The notes beneath the pieces are model-generated. The model was not told where the DNA came from. It was given only the letters and a program-made list of their open reading frames with translations, and did not search any database. This document shows positions 51,580-63,781 of a stretch of 64,000 nucleotides of DNA, piece after piece. How positions within the stretch are numbered: position 1 is the stretch's first letter; every line of letters starts with the position of its first letter. This DNA is from Corynebacterium glucuronolyticum (lineage in GTDB: Bacteria > Actinomycetota > Actinomycetes > Mycobacteriales > Mycobacteriaceae), in contig JALFAQ010000001.1 of assembly GCA_022772305.1 (NCBI GenBank), positions 21,147 to 85,146 on the forward strand, given 5' to 3'. A program made the translations under genes and the position numbers.

Positions 51580-51846
51580 GTCTTTTCACACCACCTACCC
51601 ATCCGGCATTCTGTAGGCGCAAAAGTGTACAGTGAGCTGCTGGGACACTATCCCCTTTTGGGTTCCTAACCAGCGCCACAAGGTGCTCGTATCGGTGGCT
51701 GAAAGCGGAAGGCGTATCCGCCTTACGTAACCGAGCTGAGAGCATCGTGTGGCCACTGCTACAGTCAGCCTGTGGACGGTCGTTTTCGTCGGTAGAATTC
51801 CGGAAAATAGACTCAAGACAAACCGTATCTAGAAAGAAGAATTTTC

Positions 51847-53052
51847 ATGACAAACCGCGTAGTTCTCGCGTACTCGGGCGGACTCGACACGTCCGTCGCC
51901 ATCCCGTACCTGGCCAAGCAGACCGGTGGCGAGGTTGTCGCAGTCACCATCGACCTCGGTCAGGGTGGCGAGGACCTGGAGACCGTGCGCCAGCGTGCAC
52001 TCGACTGTGGTGCAGTGGAAGCCATCGTTGTCGATGCTCGCGACGAGTTCGCTGAGGAGTACTGCGTTCCCACCATCCAGGCCAACGGCATGTACATGGG
52101 CGAGTACCCCCTGCTCTCCGCTATTTCCCGCCCGCTGATTGTGAAGCACCTCGTGCAGGCTGCCAAGGAGCACGGTGGCACGCACGTTTCTCACGGCTGC
52201 ACGGGTAAGGGCAACGACCAAGTTCGCTTTGAGGTCGGCTTCGCTAACCTCGCACCGGAGCTGGAAATCATCGCCCCGGCACGTGATTACGCCTGGACGC
52301 GCGACAAGGCCATCGCCTTCGCTGAGGAAATTGATCTGCCCATCGAGCAGTCCAAGAAGTCGCCGTTCTCCATTGACCAGAATGTGTGGGGCCGCGCCAT
52401 TGAGACCGGCTTCCTCGAGGATCTGTGGAACCCGCCGACAAAGGATCTCTACGCTTACACCGAGGATCCGGGCCTGGGTAATGCTCCCGACGAGCTAGTC
52501 ATCAGCTTCGAAGGCGGCGTTCCGACAGCCATCGATGGCAAGAAGATGTCCGTTTTGCAGATCATCGAAGAGCTTAACCGCCGCGGTGGTGCTCAGGGTG
52601 TTGGCCGTCTCGATATGGTTGAGGATCGTCTGGTGGGCATCAAGTCCCGCGAGGTCTACGAGGCTCCGGGTGCAATGGTGCTCATCACCGCGCACAAGGC
52701 TCTCGAGGATATCACCGTTGAGCGTGAGCTCGCCCGTTACAAGAGGCTTATCGACGCCCGGTGGTCCGAGGAGGTCTACGACGGTCTCTGGTACGGCCCG
52801 CTGAAGCGCTCCCTCGATGCCTTCATCCAGTCCACCCAGACCTTCGTCACCGGTGACATCCGCCTCGTCCTGCACGCGGGCAAGATCACCGTCAATGGTC
52901 GCCGTTCTAACCAGTCGCTGTACGACTTCAACCTCGCCACCTACGACACCGGTGATACCTTCGACCAGACTCACGCCAAGGGCTTCGTTAAGCTCCACGG
53001 TCTGTCCTCGCAGATCGCCTCCAAGCGTGACCGCGAAGGTCACGGAATGTAA
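51847..53052 (+). CDS. argG: Argininosuccinate synthase
   Basis: [45 protein letters not shown]. Confidence 0.98.
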   Translation: MTNRVVLAYSGGLDTSVAIPYLAKQTGGEVVAVTIDLGQGGEDLETVRQRALDCGAVEAIVVDARDEFAEEYCVPTIQANGMYMGEYPLLSAISRPLIVKHLVQAAKEHGGTHVSHGCTGKGNDQVRFEVGFANLAPELEIIAPARDYAWTRDKAIAFAEEIDLPIEQSKKSPFSIDQNVWGRAIETGFLEDLWNPPTKDLYAYTEDPGLGNAPDELVISFEGGVPTAIDGKKMSVLQIIEELNRRGGAQGVGRLDMVEDRLVGIKSREVYEAPGAMVLITAHKALEDITVERELARYKRLIDARWSEEVYDGLWYGPLKRSLDAFIQSTQTFVTGDIRLVLHAGKITVNGRRSNQSLYDFNLATYDTGDTFDQTHAKGFVKLHGLSSQIASKRDREGHGM

Positions 53053-53130
53053 TTGAGGAGTGTGAAGAGGTAAAAACCATCACACCGCAGTTAATGGTGG
53101 CCGCTACTATCGTGACTTCCAGTTAAATGA

Positions 53131-53174
53131 CCGCCCGAGGAAAATGCCAGTGTGCATTATTCCCGGGCGGTTTT
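53131..53174 (+). terminator. Terminator downstream of argG
   Basis: ccgcccgagg...cccgggcggtttt. Confidence 0.75.
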
Positions 53175-53514
53175 CCTGTGCGCAGTTTCTCTGCTATCAG
53201 GTGACTGCCTATCATGAGACCGACCAATACCAATGACTATTCCGTATCCTGCTGTTGCACGACGTGCATGCGGCAGTATCGAAAGTGTTACCGGTCAGTC
53301 CACAGCAACCAGTACATCGCGGTTCACGCTCTCATTCCTTTCGATCGCAGGCAAGAGTTTAGTCGACGACAAGTGTAGGGGTTCGATTGCCTCCCACGTC
53401 TCTAGCAGATGCGGAACGATCACGCTGGCCTTACAATTCGACCATGAGTGTAACTGCGGGATCTACAGGTCGGAGGCGGGGAGTTCCATTTGGAACACTT
53501 CACAGGGTGTCTAG

Positions 53515-55062
<1,548 letters not shown>

Positions 55063-55140
55063 ATTGCGTTCGGGGAACCGGTAGGACGTATACCTATAGA
55101 ACGAAAGCATGCGTCTGAACACACGCTCGATTAGACGCTT

Positions 55141-55171
55141 AAGCTCCGCGGAACTGATTCCGCGGGGCTTT
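55141..55171 (+). terminator. Terminator of argH
   Basis: agctccgcgg-aactgatt-ccgcggggctttc. Confidence 0.75.
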
Positions 55172-55214
55172 CGGCTACGCGGTTATGTGCGTGCATCACC
55201 CCAGAGGCAGAGAA

Positions 55215-55360
55215 AAGAGCAACGGAACAGCCTGCGGCGAGACCAGTCGTCGACAAGCAAAAATCAACCTTTGAGGCTTGACTACCGCAGGGTACAGCTC
55301 CTTCCGGGTGAGGAGCCGTGGCAGGGGTAGTAAACGGCGAGGGCTGAACCAACGATCGCT
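55215..55360. repeat. Diverged intergenic repeat copy (contains cgtcgacaagca)
   Basis: See the 50740-50870 entry and findings. Confidence 0.4.
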
Positions 55361-55385
55361 GAGGAAGTCTGTACAATCACAACTT

Positions 55386-55574
55386 ATGAGTATTGATCCC
55401 AAGCTATTGGATGTAGTGGTGTGCCCCAAGGACAAGGGGCCGCTTCGATATCTGGAGAACGAGCAACTGCTGGTTAACGAGAGGCTGGGGATCGCCTATC
55501 GCATCGAGGATTCCATCCCGGTGCTGCTGGAATCAGAAGCGCAGCCGTACCCGGCAACAGAGAACAAAGCCTAA
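55386..55574 (+). CDS. Trm112 family protein
   Basis: MSIDPKLLDVVVCPKDKGPLRYLENEQLLVNERLGIAYRIEDSIPVLLESEA. Confidence 0.92.
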   Translation: MSIDPKLLDVVVCPKDKGPLRYLENEQLLVNERLGIAYRIEDSIPVLLESEAQPYPATENKA

Positions 55575-55662
55575 GTTTCCGCGGTGCCAAACCGCGCCTT
55601 GTGACGTGTGACAACGTCGGCACCGACACAGAATTCTGATCCGATAAGGAGAACATACTTTC

Positions 55663-56922
55663 ATGAACATCATTGACGAACTGTCCTGGCGTGGACTCAT
55701 TAACCAGTCCACCGATCTTGACGCGCTGAAGGAAGCCTGCGAGAAGCCCATCGCCCTCTACTGTGGCTTCGACCCGACGGGGTCTTCCCTGCATGCAGGA
55801 CATCTCGTGCCCCTCATCATGCTTCGTCGCTTTCAAGAAGCCGGACACCATGTGCTAGCGGTCGGTGGCGGTGCAACCGGCATGATCGGTGACCCGCGCG
55901 ACGTGGGTGAGCGGTCCATGCTTTCCGACGAGGTTGTGCGCGAAAACCTGGCCAGTATCCAGGGGCAAATCAACAAGTTTGTCGAACTCGACGGCGAGAA
56001 GGGGCAGCTCCTCAATAACGCCGACTGGATCTCGAAGATGAACGTCATCGAGTTCCTCCGGGACATCGGCAAGTCCTTCTCCCTCAACGTCATGCTTGAC
56101 CGCGATACGGTGAAGCGTCGCCTGGAAAACGACGGCATGAGCTACACGGAGTTTTCCTACATGCTTCTCCAGGCCAACGACTACGTCCATCTCGCCCGCA
56201 ACTACAACTGCACGTTGCAGATTGGTGGTGGCGATCAGTGGGGCAACATTGTTTCTGGTGTGGATCTCAACCGTCGCCTCGACGGCCGGAAGGTGCACGG
56301 CCTTACCGTGCCGCTGGTAACCGATGCCGAAGGTAAGAAGTTTGGTAAATCCACTGGTGGTGGAAAGCTGTGGCTCGATCCGGAACTCACCAGCCCGTAC
56401 TCCTGGTACCAGTACTTCATCAACGCCGGCGACTCGGTCGTTATCAACTACCTCAAGTGGTTCACGTTCCTCACCCAGGAGGAGATCGCCGACTACGAGC
56501 AGAAGGTGGCCGAGCAGCCGTTCAAGCGTGAGGCGCAGCGCAGGCTCGCGCAGGAGCTCACCACCCTCGTCCACGGCGAGGAAGCAACGAAGTCTGTCGA
56601 GCTTGCCACCCAGGCTCTGTTTGGTAAGGCAGAGCTCAAAGACCTCGACGAGAAGACGCTTGCCGGTGCGCTGTCTGAGACCACTGTGGCGGAGGTTTCC
56701 GCTGGTGATGAGCCGACGATTGTCGATCTGCTGGTGGCTTCGGGCCTGGCTGAATCTAAGGGTGCTGCACGCCGCGCCATCAGGGAGGGCGGCGCGTACG
56801 CCAACAACCAGCGCATCCAGGATGCTGAATGGAAGCCGGCTGAATCGGATCTCCTGCATGGCTCCTGGTTGGTGCTGCGCAAGGGGAAGAAGAACTTCGG
56901 TGGCGCCAAGTTCTCACAGTAG
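55663..56922 (+). CDS. tyrS: Tyrosine--tRNA ligase
   Basis: [19 protein letters not shown] (HIGH-class motif), [20 protein letters not shown] (KMSKS-class), C-terminal S4 domain. Confidence 0.98.
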   Translation: MNIIDELSWRGLINQSTDLDALKEACEKPIALYCGFDPTGSSLHAGHLVPLIMLRRFQEAGHHVLAVGGGATGMIGDPRDVGERSMLSDEVVRENLASIQGQINKFVELDGEKGQLLNNADWISKMNVIEFLRDIGKSFSLNVMLDRDTVKRRLENDGMSYTEFSYMLLQANDYVHLARNYNCTLQIGGGDQWGNIVSGVDLNRRLDGRKVHGLTVPLVTDAEGKKFGKSTGGGKLWLDPELTSPYSWYQYFINAGDSVVINYLKWFTFLTQEEIADYEQKVAEQPFKREAQRRLAQELTTLVHGEEATKSVELATQALFGKAELKDLDEKTLAGALSETTVAEVSAGDEPTIVDLLVASGLAESKGAARRAIREGGAYANNQRIQDAEWKPAESDLLHGSWLVLRKGKKNFGGAKFSQ

Positions 56923-56982
56923 GGAAGCTCTCCGCAGAGAACTCCCCGTGATGCAGTAACAGCGAGCCGCATCGCAGACAGT

Positions 56983-57018
56983 GAGCCCCATCGCCGACGA
57001 GCGTCAGTGATGGGGTTT
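56983..57018 (+). terminator. Terminator of tyrS
   Basis: agccccatc...gatggggttttctg. Confidence 0.75.
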
Positions 57019-57536
57019 TCTGTATTTGTGACGTGCGCCTGTGCCTGTGGTGAACAAAGTGTCGGGCAGGGTGGCTGTGGCTTAGTGGGCTTAGTGGTCG
57101 TGTTGGAAGCTGATTGGCCGCCAAGCATGCCAGGTTGCGGTTTGTTGTCCTTTAAAATGTGAGTTTTGTGTCACACCCGGGGGTAATTTGTAGTTATGTC
57201 ACTCGGTGAGTTAAGGGCATGTAGTTCACGTGATTACTTCGGTTAATGCGTCATAGCGTGGTCTTTTGAGTGGCTTTTCCGTTCTTGTGGATGTTTCCAC
57301 TGCTTCTTGACGGGGGTGACGGCGAATGGCGTAGGAGTTTCATCCGATGTCAGACGAACCTACTATAGGTGTAAACAAACTGTTTCCTGCCTTCCATACC
57401 GAAGTGGAAGACACGGCGCTTACGAGCAGAGTGAGCCCCCGGCGGAACATCTCCGCGGTGCTGCCACCGTGGGTCTGTTTCACCGGTGCATCGCTGGATG
57501 TGAGAGCCACGGAATGACGACCCGGAGACTTGAGAC

Positions 57537-58688
57537 ATGGCTGAGGCACACGAGGCATCCAACAGTAGTCACACGAACACTGCAGCACACCCGGATGGAA
57601 ACGCCATCGCCGGTGGTTGCGGGGGAGCCGGAGAAGGAACAGGCAGCGAGCTTGTTCTGAAGGCTGGGGACTACGAGGCGCACATCAACCATGTGGGCGC
57701 ATCGCTACGCAGCCTGACGTTTCAGGGGCATCCACTGACAGACACCTATTCGCTTGACGAGGGTGGATCGTCTGATGACAGTACGGGAGGGATCCCGTTT
57801 TGTGCAGGAATCGTTCTGGCGCCGTGGCCAAACCGTGTGCGAGACGGTGAGTTTACATACCTGGGGGAGAGTCATCGACTGGAGCTTACGGAGCCGGAAC
57901 GTGCCAACGCTATCCATGGGCTCGTCGGTACGCAAGTATGGCAGGACACCACACCGGAAAGTGCAAACGAGGGAGCGGTCCACCGGGTGGGTGAGCTCAC
58001 CGCGAGAATTGCTCCGACAACCGGATGGCCCTGGGCAATGACGGTGACGGCGCGCTTCGAATTGAACCCACAAACCGGTCTCACTGCCACTTACAGCGTG
58101 GTAAACGACAGTGATGACGTCGCACCTGTTGCCTTCGGTGTACACACCTACCTCAACGCATGGGGTACTCCGCTGGACGAGTGCACCGCTTATGTCCCTG
58201 TGACAGACTGCCTGCCACTGGATAGCGAAAGGAATCTTCCCGTGGAACCGCTCCGGCTCGTCCCGTTGAGCGAAGGGGACTTTCAGGCGGAATCACAGCT
58301 AGACATCCCACGAGATGACGGCGACAGTGCCCGTGACGCGACGCATCTTCCGTCCTCGCTTGATTTTGAGAACGGCCAACCATTGCACGGTGTGTGGCTT
58401 GACCACGCGTTTGCCGATGCCCGCGCAACAACGGAGCCCCGTCGCATCCGACTTGTCCACATGAGCGGACACGGTGTTGAGCTCACTGCGGACCCTGCCA
58501 TGAACTGGTTCCAGATCTTTACTGCGGACCCAAACCACGGCCAGGGATTCCCCGGCAGGGGGAGAGCACTTGCCGTAGAGCCACAGACTGCTCCACCGGA
58601 TGCGCTGCGCTCCGGGATCGGGCTTGTGGACCTCACTCCCAACAGCGCGGTGACCTACACCATCGCTATGCGGGCAGTGCCAGGATAA
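57537..58688 (+). CDS. Aldose 1-epimerase family protein (galactose mutarotase)
   Basis: GIPFCAGIVLAPWPNRVRDGEFTYLGESHRLELTEPERANAIHGLV; VAFGVHTYLN; linked to galT/galK. Confidence 0.88.
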   Translation: MAEAHEASNSSHTNTAAHPDGNAIAGGCGGAGEGTGSELVLKAGDYEAHINHVGASLRSLTFQGHPLTDTYSLDEGGSSDDSTGGIPFCAGIVLAPWPNRVRDGEFTYLGESHRLELTEPERANAIHGLVGTQVWQDTTPESANEGAVHRVGELTARIAPTTGWPWAMTVTARFELNPQTGLTATYSVVNDSDDVAPVAFGVHTYLNAWGTPLDECTAYVPVTDCLPLDSERNLPVEPLRLVPLSEGDFQAESQLDIPRDDGDSARDATHLPSSLDFENGQPLHGVWLDHAFADARATTEPRRIRLVHMSGHGVELTADPAMNWFQIFTADPNHGQGFPGRGRALAVEPQTAPPDALRSGIGLVDLTPNSAVTYTIAMRAVPG

Positions 58689-58971
58689 AAGCTTTGGCAG
58701 GCTAGGTGCACAAACACCGATGTCTGACCGCCCTCTCTCGGCCCGATATCGGCTACTTCATCCTTGTCTCTTCCTGACAAAGAATCGTCTGGCCTGCCCA
58801 AAGCCGGCGAATGATCGTTGAAGGTGTGAAAAACGCACCGCGGTCATCGTCGGCCCCGCCGTGCCAACAAAACAGTGGCACTGGGCAGCAGCTGTGTCCA
58901 CGTTCAACCATCCTCTCGTTCGGATGTGAGGACGCGCGAACGCGGACGCAGCAACTAGGAAAGGAATTCCT

Positions 58972-60633
58972 ATGGATCAGGCAGCGTCGGTATTACGACT
59001 TGATGCCACCTGGGTGGACTACACACTCGTAGCCATCTACTTCGTATTCGTATTGGGGATTGGACTCGCCGCACGCCGGAAAGTCTCCTCGTCCATCGAC
59101 TTCTTCCTCGCCGGCCGTGGTTTGCCAGCCTGGGTCACCGGTCTCGCCTTCATCTCCGCCAACCTCGGTGCCGTGGAGATCATCGGCATGTCGGCAAACG
59201 GTGTCCAGTACGGCTTCCAGACCATGCACTATTTCTGGGTCGGCGCCGTTCCAGCCATGGTGTTCCTCGGCATTGTCATGATGCCGTTCTACTACGGCTC
59301 CCGCGTTCGTTCGGTTCCGGAGTTCATGCGTAAGCGTTTCGGACCGGCTGCACACCTTGTCAACGCGATCTCTTTCGCGCTGGCGCAGCTCCTCATCGCG
59401 GGTATCAACCTGCTCCTTTTGGCAAAGGTAGTCAACTCCCTTCTCGGCTGGGACATGTGGATTACGCTCCTCGTCGCAGCTATCATCGTGCTCAGCTACA
59501 TCACCCTCGGTGGCCTGAGTGCCGCGATCTACAACGAAGTGATCCAGTTCTTCGTCATCGTGGCAGCACTTCTTCCGCTGACGATTATCGGTATGCGCCG
59601 CGTCGGTGGCTGGAGCGGGCTGAAGGAACAGCTCGCCTCGGAGAGCCACTTTCACACGTGGCCCGGTATGGACATCTCCGGTTTCGATTCACCTGTCTGG
59701 TCCGCAGTAGGCATTGTCTTCGGCCTCGGGTTTGTTCTTGGCTTTGGTTACTGGACCACAAACTTTGTTGAGGTGCAGCGTTCCATGGCCGCCGATTCCA
59801 TGTCCGCTGCTCGGAAGACCCCGATCATCGGTGCGTTCCCGAAGATGTTCATACCGTTCATCGTCGTCCTCCCCGGCATGGTCGCAGCGTCCATCGTTAC
59901 CCCGATTCGTGAGGGCTCCGCACAACCTAACGACGCGGTCTTGTACCTCATGCGTGACTTGCTCCCCAACGGTTTGCTCGGCGTAGCAATTGCCGGACTC
60001 GTTGCGGCATTCATGGCCGGCATGGCAGCTAACATTTCGGCGTTTAACACGGTGATGAGCTACGACATCTGGCAGACCTATGTAGTCAAGGATCGCGACG
60101 ATGAGTACTACCTCACCGTGGGACGTGTTGCTACCATAGCCGCCACATTTATCGCCATCGGCACCGCCATGATCGCCAACAACTTCGGCAACGTCATGGA
60201 CTACCTGCAAACGCTCTTCGGCTTCTTCAACGCCCCGTTGTTCGCGACGTTCCTGCTCGGAATGTTCTGGAAGCGGATGACGCCGGCAGCCGGCTGGACA
60301 GGACTTGTCGGCGGTACGGCAGCAGCAGTGATCTACTGGTACATCTCCTCCTTCACCGGTGCAGAGGCCTCCTTCTTCAACCTCCCCGGTCAGGGCACCG
60401 CCTTCATTGCAGCATCGCTGGCATTCGTCACGGATATCCTCGTGAGCGTCATCGTTACATTGTTTACCCAGCCGAAGCCCGACTACGAGCTCGTCGGCTT
60501 TGTCTCCTCTGTGACACCGAAGGAGTTCCTGCGTGACCCGGTTGAGGAAACTCTGCCGTGGTACAAGCGGACCGTCCCACTGGGCCTCATCTGCCTGGTG
60601 ATGGTTGCCACTCTCAACGTCGTGTTCGCGTAA
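58972..60633 (+). CDS. Sodium:solute symporter (SSS/SGLT family), likely sodium/galactose symporter
   Basis: SSIDFFLAGRGLPAWVTGLAFISANLGAVEIIGMSANGVQYGFQTMHYFWVGAVPAMVFLG; FGYWTTNFVEVQRSMAA. Confidence 0.9.
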   Translation: MDQAASVLRLDATWVDYTLVAIYFVFVLGIGLAARRKVSSSIDFFLAGRGLPAWVTGLAFISANLGAVEIIGMSANGVQYGFQTMHYFWVGAVPAMVFLGIVMMPFYYGSRVRSVPEFMRKRFGPAAHLVNAISFALAQLLIAGINLLLLAKVVNSLLGWDMWITLLVAAIIVLSYITLGGLSAAIYNEVIQFFVIVAALLPLTIIGMRRVGGWSGLKEQLASESHFHTWPGMDISGFDSPVWSAVGIVFGLGFVLGFGYWTTNFVEVQRSMAADSMSAARKTPIIGAFPKMFIPFIVVLPGMVAASIVTPIREGSAQPNDAVLYLMRDLLPNGLLGVAIAGLVAAFMAGMAANISAFNTVMSYDIWQTYVVKDRDDEYYLTVGRVATIAATFIAIGTAMIANNFGNVMDYLQTLFGFFNAPLFATFLLGMFWKRMTPAAGWTGLVGGTAAAVIYWYISSFTGAEASFFNLPGQGTAFIAASLAFVTDILVSVIVTLFTQPKPDYELVGFVSSVTPKEFLRDPVEETLPWYKRTVPLGLICLVMVATLNVVFA

Positions 60634-60648
60634 AGGTAGGTACACACC

Positions 60649-61065
60649 ATGAATCAATCAGCAAATAATTCACGTTCCGCTCGCACAACGGTACCGGAGG
60701 CTACCTCGACGAAGCAGGAGACCGCCGGTGCATTCGATATCCGCAATATGATCGCGCTTCTGCTGGGCCTTTTTGGGCTCATCCTTCTCTTCTCTTGGAT
60801 CGCCATCGATCCGGGTGTGAATCCGGATACGGGCGATCCCAAGAACGCTACCTACAACCTGATCACCGGTATCTGCCTTGTGATCGCCTCTATTTTGTTC
60901 GCGATGTGGGCAAAGCTTCGCCCGATTCGTGTTGATGAGGAGGCCGCGCGGATCCGCGAGAAGCATCACCAGGAAATGGAAGCCCAGCGTGAACGCGCTC
61001 TTGCACAACTCAAAGACCAGGTTGGACATGCTGGGAATGGAAAGGACACCCACAATCGTGACTAG
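60649..61065 (+). CDS. Small two-TM membrane protein, candidate symporter accessory subunit
   Basis: FDIRNMIALLLGLFGLILLFSWIAIDPG and ATYNLITGICLVIASILFAMWAKLRPI; located within the gal operon directly after the symporter. Confidence 0.7.
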   Translation: MNQSANNSRSARTTVPEATSTKQETAGAFDIRNMIALLLGLFGLILLFSWIAIDPGVNPDTGDPKNATYNLITGICLVIASILFAMWAKLRPIRVDEEAARIREKHHQEMEAQRERALAQLKDQVGHAGNGKDTHNRD

Positions 61066-61141
61066 TGACCCAGACGTTTCGTCGCGCGATGACGGTTTGA
61101 GCCGTACCATCGGAAGTATGAGTGGCAACGGAGGGCACACG

Positions 61142-62245
61142 ATGAAGCTGACCGAGACAACGCTTTCCGACGGCCGGGAGTTACTGTTTTTCGATGACTC
61201 ACCGGAGGCTCTGTCTGGGAAGGTCACGCGCAATACCGAGGACCACAGAGGTCTCCCGGAGACGCACACAGAGTCGGAGATGCGCAGGGATCCATTGACC
61301 GGCAGGTGGGTCGTTTTTGCGGCACACCGTATGAATCGAACCTTCCTCCCGCCGGCAAACGAGAACCCGCTGGCCCCGACAAAACCCGGTGCCCTTCCTA
61401 CCGAGGTTCCAGCCGAGGACTACGACGTTGTCGTCTTCGAGAATCGGTTCCCCTCGTTTTCTATGCATATGGAGATCCCGGAAAACTACGCCGAGTACGC
61501 AGACGCATCGCACTTGGTTCCCCGCAAGCCGGCACGCGCTCGCTGCGAAGTGGTGTGCTTTGCACCCAACCCGGATATTTCCTTCAGGGATCTCTCCGAG
61601 CACCGAATTCGCACCATCATCGAGGTCTGGGCGCATCGCACCGCGGCGCTCAGTGCGATCGATGGAGTGGAGGTTGTCTTCCCGTTTGAAAATAGGGGAG
61701 AGGAGATCGGTGTCACGCTCCAGCACCCGCACGGACAGATCTACTCATACCCGTTCCTTCCTCCGCGAACCGCAGACATCATGACGCAATTGGATGCCAC
61801 GCCCACGCTCTTCGCCGATCTCCTTGCCTCCGAGCTAGACGACGGCCGGCGCATCGTGGCGGAGACGGACAATTTCGTCGTCTTCGTCCCGGCGGCTGCA
61901 AAGTGGCCACTGGAGGTCATGGTTACGCCCCGCCGGCAGGTTGCAGACTTCACTGAGCTAACCGACGAAGAAAAGGCAGAGCTCGCTCCTCTCCTCAAGA
62001 AGCTGTACACCGCGGTCGATAGTTTCTTTGACGGGGTGGAGAAGACTCCGTACATCGCCGCTTGGAATCAGGCTCCGGTGAATCACCCCGCACGCGATTA
62101 TTTCCGCATGCACTTGCAGCTGTTTTCTCTCATGCGCTCACCACACCGGATGAAGTTCCTCGCTTCCAGTGAATCTGCCATGGAAGTGTGGATTAACGAT
62201 ACGACCCCTGAAATCATTGCAGAAACACTACGAAAGGTTTGGTAA
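61142..62245 (+). CDS. galT: Galactose-1-phosphate uridylyltransferase (start uncertain; the ORF extends upstream)
   Basis: RRDPLTGRWVVFAAHRMNR, VVFENRFPSF, GVTLQHPHGQIYSYPFLPPR. Confidence 0.95.
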   Translation: MKLTETTLSDGRELLFFDDSPEALSGKVTRNTEDHRGLPETHTESEMRRDPLTGRWVVFAAHRMNRTFLPPANENPLAPTKPGALPTEVPAEDYDVVVFENRFPSFSMHMEIPENYAEYADASHLVPRKPARARCEVVCFAPNPDISFRDLSEHRIRTIIEVWAHRTAALSAIDGVEVVFPFENRGEEIGVTLQHPHGQIYSYPFLPPRTADIMTQLDATPTLFADLLASELDDGRRIVAETDNFVVFVPAAAKWPLEVMVTPRRQVADFTELTDEEKAELAPLLKKLYTAVDSFFDGVEKTPYIAAWNQAPVNHPARDYFRMHLQLFSLMRSPHRMKFLASSESAMEVWINDTTPEIIAETLRKVW

Positions 62246-63480
62246 TGGCTACCACGCACTGGGCAACCCCACGCACCGAGGAGCAACTTGTCAGCGACGC
62301 CAAGAAGCTCTTCACCGCGACATATGATGAGGAGCCGACAGGAGTGTGGGCGGCACCTGGGCGCGTAAACCTCATTGGCGATCACGTCGACTACGCCGAA
62401 GGTATTTGCCTACCCTTTGCTCTTGAGCAGCTCACTGCGGTGGCGGCTTCCGGGAGAAACGACAACCTGGTCAACATTGTTACCATCATGCCCGGTCAGG
62501 AAGAGCCGCAGGCTCTTTCCATCTCCCTGGATGAGGTAGGCAAGGGAAATCCAGCAACGTGGGCCGGCTACATCGTCGGCGTGATCTGGGCTCTGAACTT
62601 GGCGAATGCATTGGTGTGCAAGACCGGTATGAATCTTGCAGTTGTTTCTGATGTACCCGTCGGGTCTGGACTTTCCTCCTCCGCAGCGTTGGAATGCTCG
62701 ACTGCCCTGGCCGCCGTTGAAGTAAAGGGTGCATCCTTTAAAAAGATGGCGATGTACCCGGTCATGGTGGAAGCGACTATTCGCGCGGAAAACGACGTTG
62801 TTGGTGCCTCCACCGGCGGTCTGGATCAGCGCACGAGTTTCTACGGGAAGCCGAACCAGGCTTTGGAAATTGACTTCCTTTACGACGAGTTCAGCTACGT
62901 TCCCTGCAACTTTGATGAGCACGGCCTCGCGCTCCTTATCGCGGACACGAATGCACCGCATCGCCTTATCGATGGCCAGTACGGCTCGCGCCGTGGCCTC
63001 ATTGACGAGGTAACCGCTGTGCTCCGCAAGGAAGACTCGACGTTCCGCGACTATAAGGTCGACCAGATTCTGGAAAAGCTCGCCAAAACACCAGAGTGCA
63101 GCGACCATGATCTTTACCGTCGCCGGGTTGGCCATATTATCAATGAGACCCGGAGAACGCAGCAGGCGGTGACCCATCTACGCGAGGGTGACTTCACGAA
63201 GTTCGGCAAGCTCATGACTGAGAGCCATGTTTCCCTTCGCGATGACTACGAAGTGGTAACTCCTGAACTCGATGGTGCTGTCAATGCGGCGCTGTCTGCC
63301 GATGCGCTCGGCGCCCGGATGACCGGTGGCGGTTTCGGTGGCTCCATCATTGCCTTGGTGAAGAAGGAGAATCTTGAGTCCACAGCGGCAGCCATCGCTG
63401 AGGCGGCGGAAGCCCGAGGATTCGCAGAACCCACCTTCCTCCATGCAAAACCGAGTGAGGGCGCTCGCCGGTTGGCATAG
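62245..63480 (+). CDS. galK: Galactokinase
   Basis: WAAPGRVNLIGDHVDYAEGICLPFALEQ, VPVGSGLSSSAALECSTALA, GARMTGGGFGGSIIALV. Confidence 0.97.
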   Translation: MATTHWATPRTEEQLVSDAKKLFTATYDEEPTGVWAAPGRVNLIGDHVDYAEGICLPFALEQLTAVAASGRNDNLVNIVTIMPGQEEPQALSISLDEVGKGNPATWAGYIVGVIWALNLANALVCKTGMNLAVVSDVPVGSGLSSSAALECSTALAAVEVKGASFKKMAMYPVMVEATIRAENDVVGASTGGLDQRTSFYGKPNQALEIDFLYDEFSYVPCNFDEHGLALLIADTNAPHRLIDGQYGSRRGLIDEVTAVLRKEDSTFRDYKVDQILEKLAKTPECSDHDLYRRRVGHIINETRRTQQAVTHLREGDFTKFGKLMTESHVSLRDDYEVVTPELDGAVNAALSADALGARMTGGGFGGSIIALVKKENLESTAAAIAEAAEARGFAEPTFLHAKPSEGARRLA

Positions 63481-63540
63481 CTCTATCACGGGTGCGTGAC
63501 CACAGTACAAGCCTAAGCAGTTCTAAACCTAGCGGCTCGG

Positions 63541-63577
63541 CAAGGTCGTTGCGTGAACATATCAGGCAACGACCTTG
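63541..63577 (+). terminator. Probable terminator of the gal operon
   Basis: caaggtcgttgc-gtgaacatatcag-gcaacgaccttg, 12-bp perfect stem. Confidence 0.7.
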
Positions 63578-63781
63578 ACCGGGTCGCCTTTCATTTTGCT
63601 GCGCCTTTAGAGGCGAGGACACACAAAACCCATTGCCGAGCGAAAACGTCAGACCGCAGTTAGGTATCTGAGCAGCCAATTTGTCGGGTTTGTGGGTTGT
63701 GTGTATATTAATCATCCGTTGCACAGAGCAGTGAGCGAGAAGCTTACAGACGGTGTAGCGAAACCTTTAGTTCACGTCGGA

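Noticed and set aside
53233-53514. 93-aa plus-strand ORF between argG and argH
   Set aside because: No domain, weak start context, compositionally non-coding-like; probably spurious.
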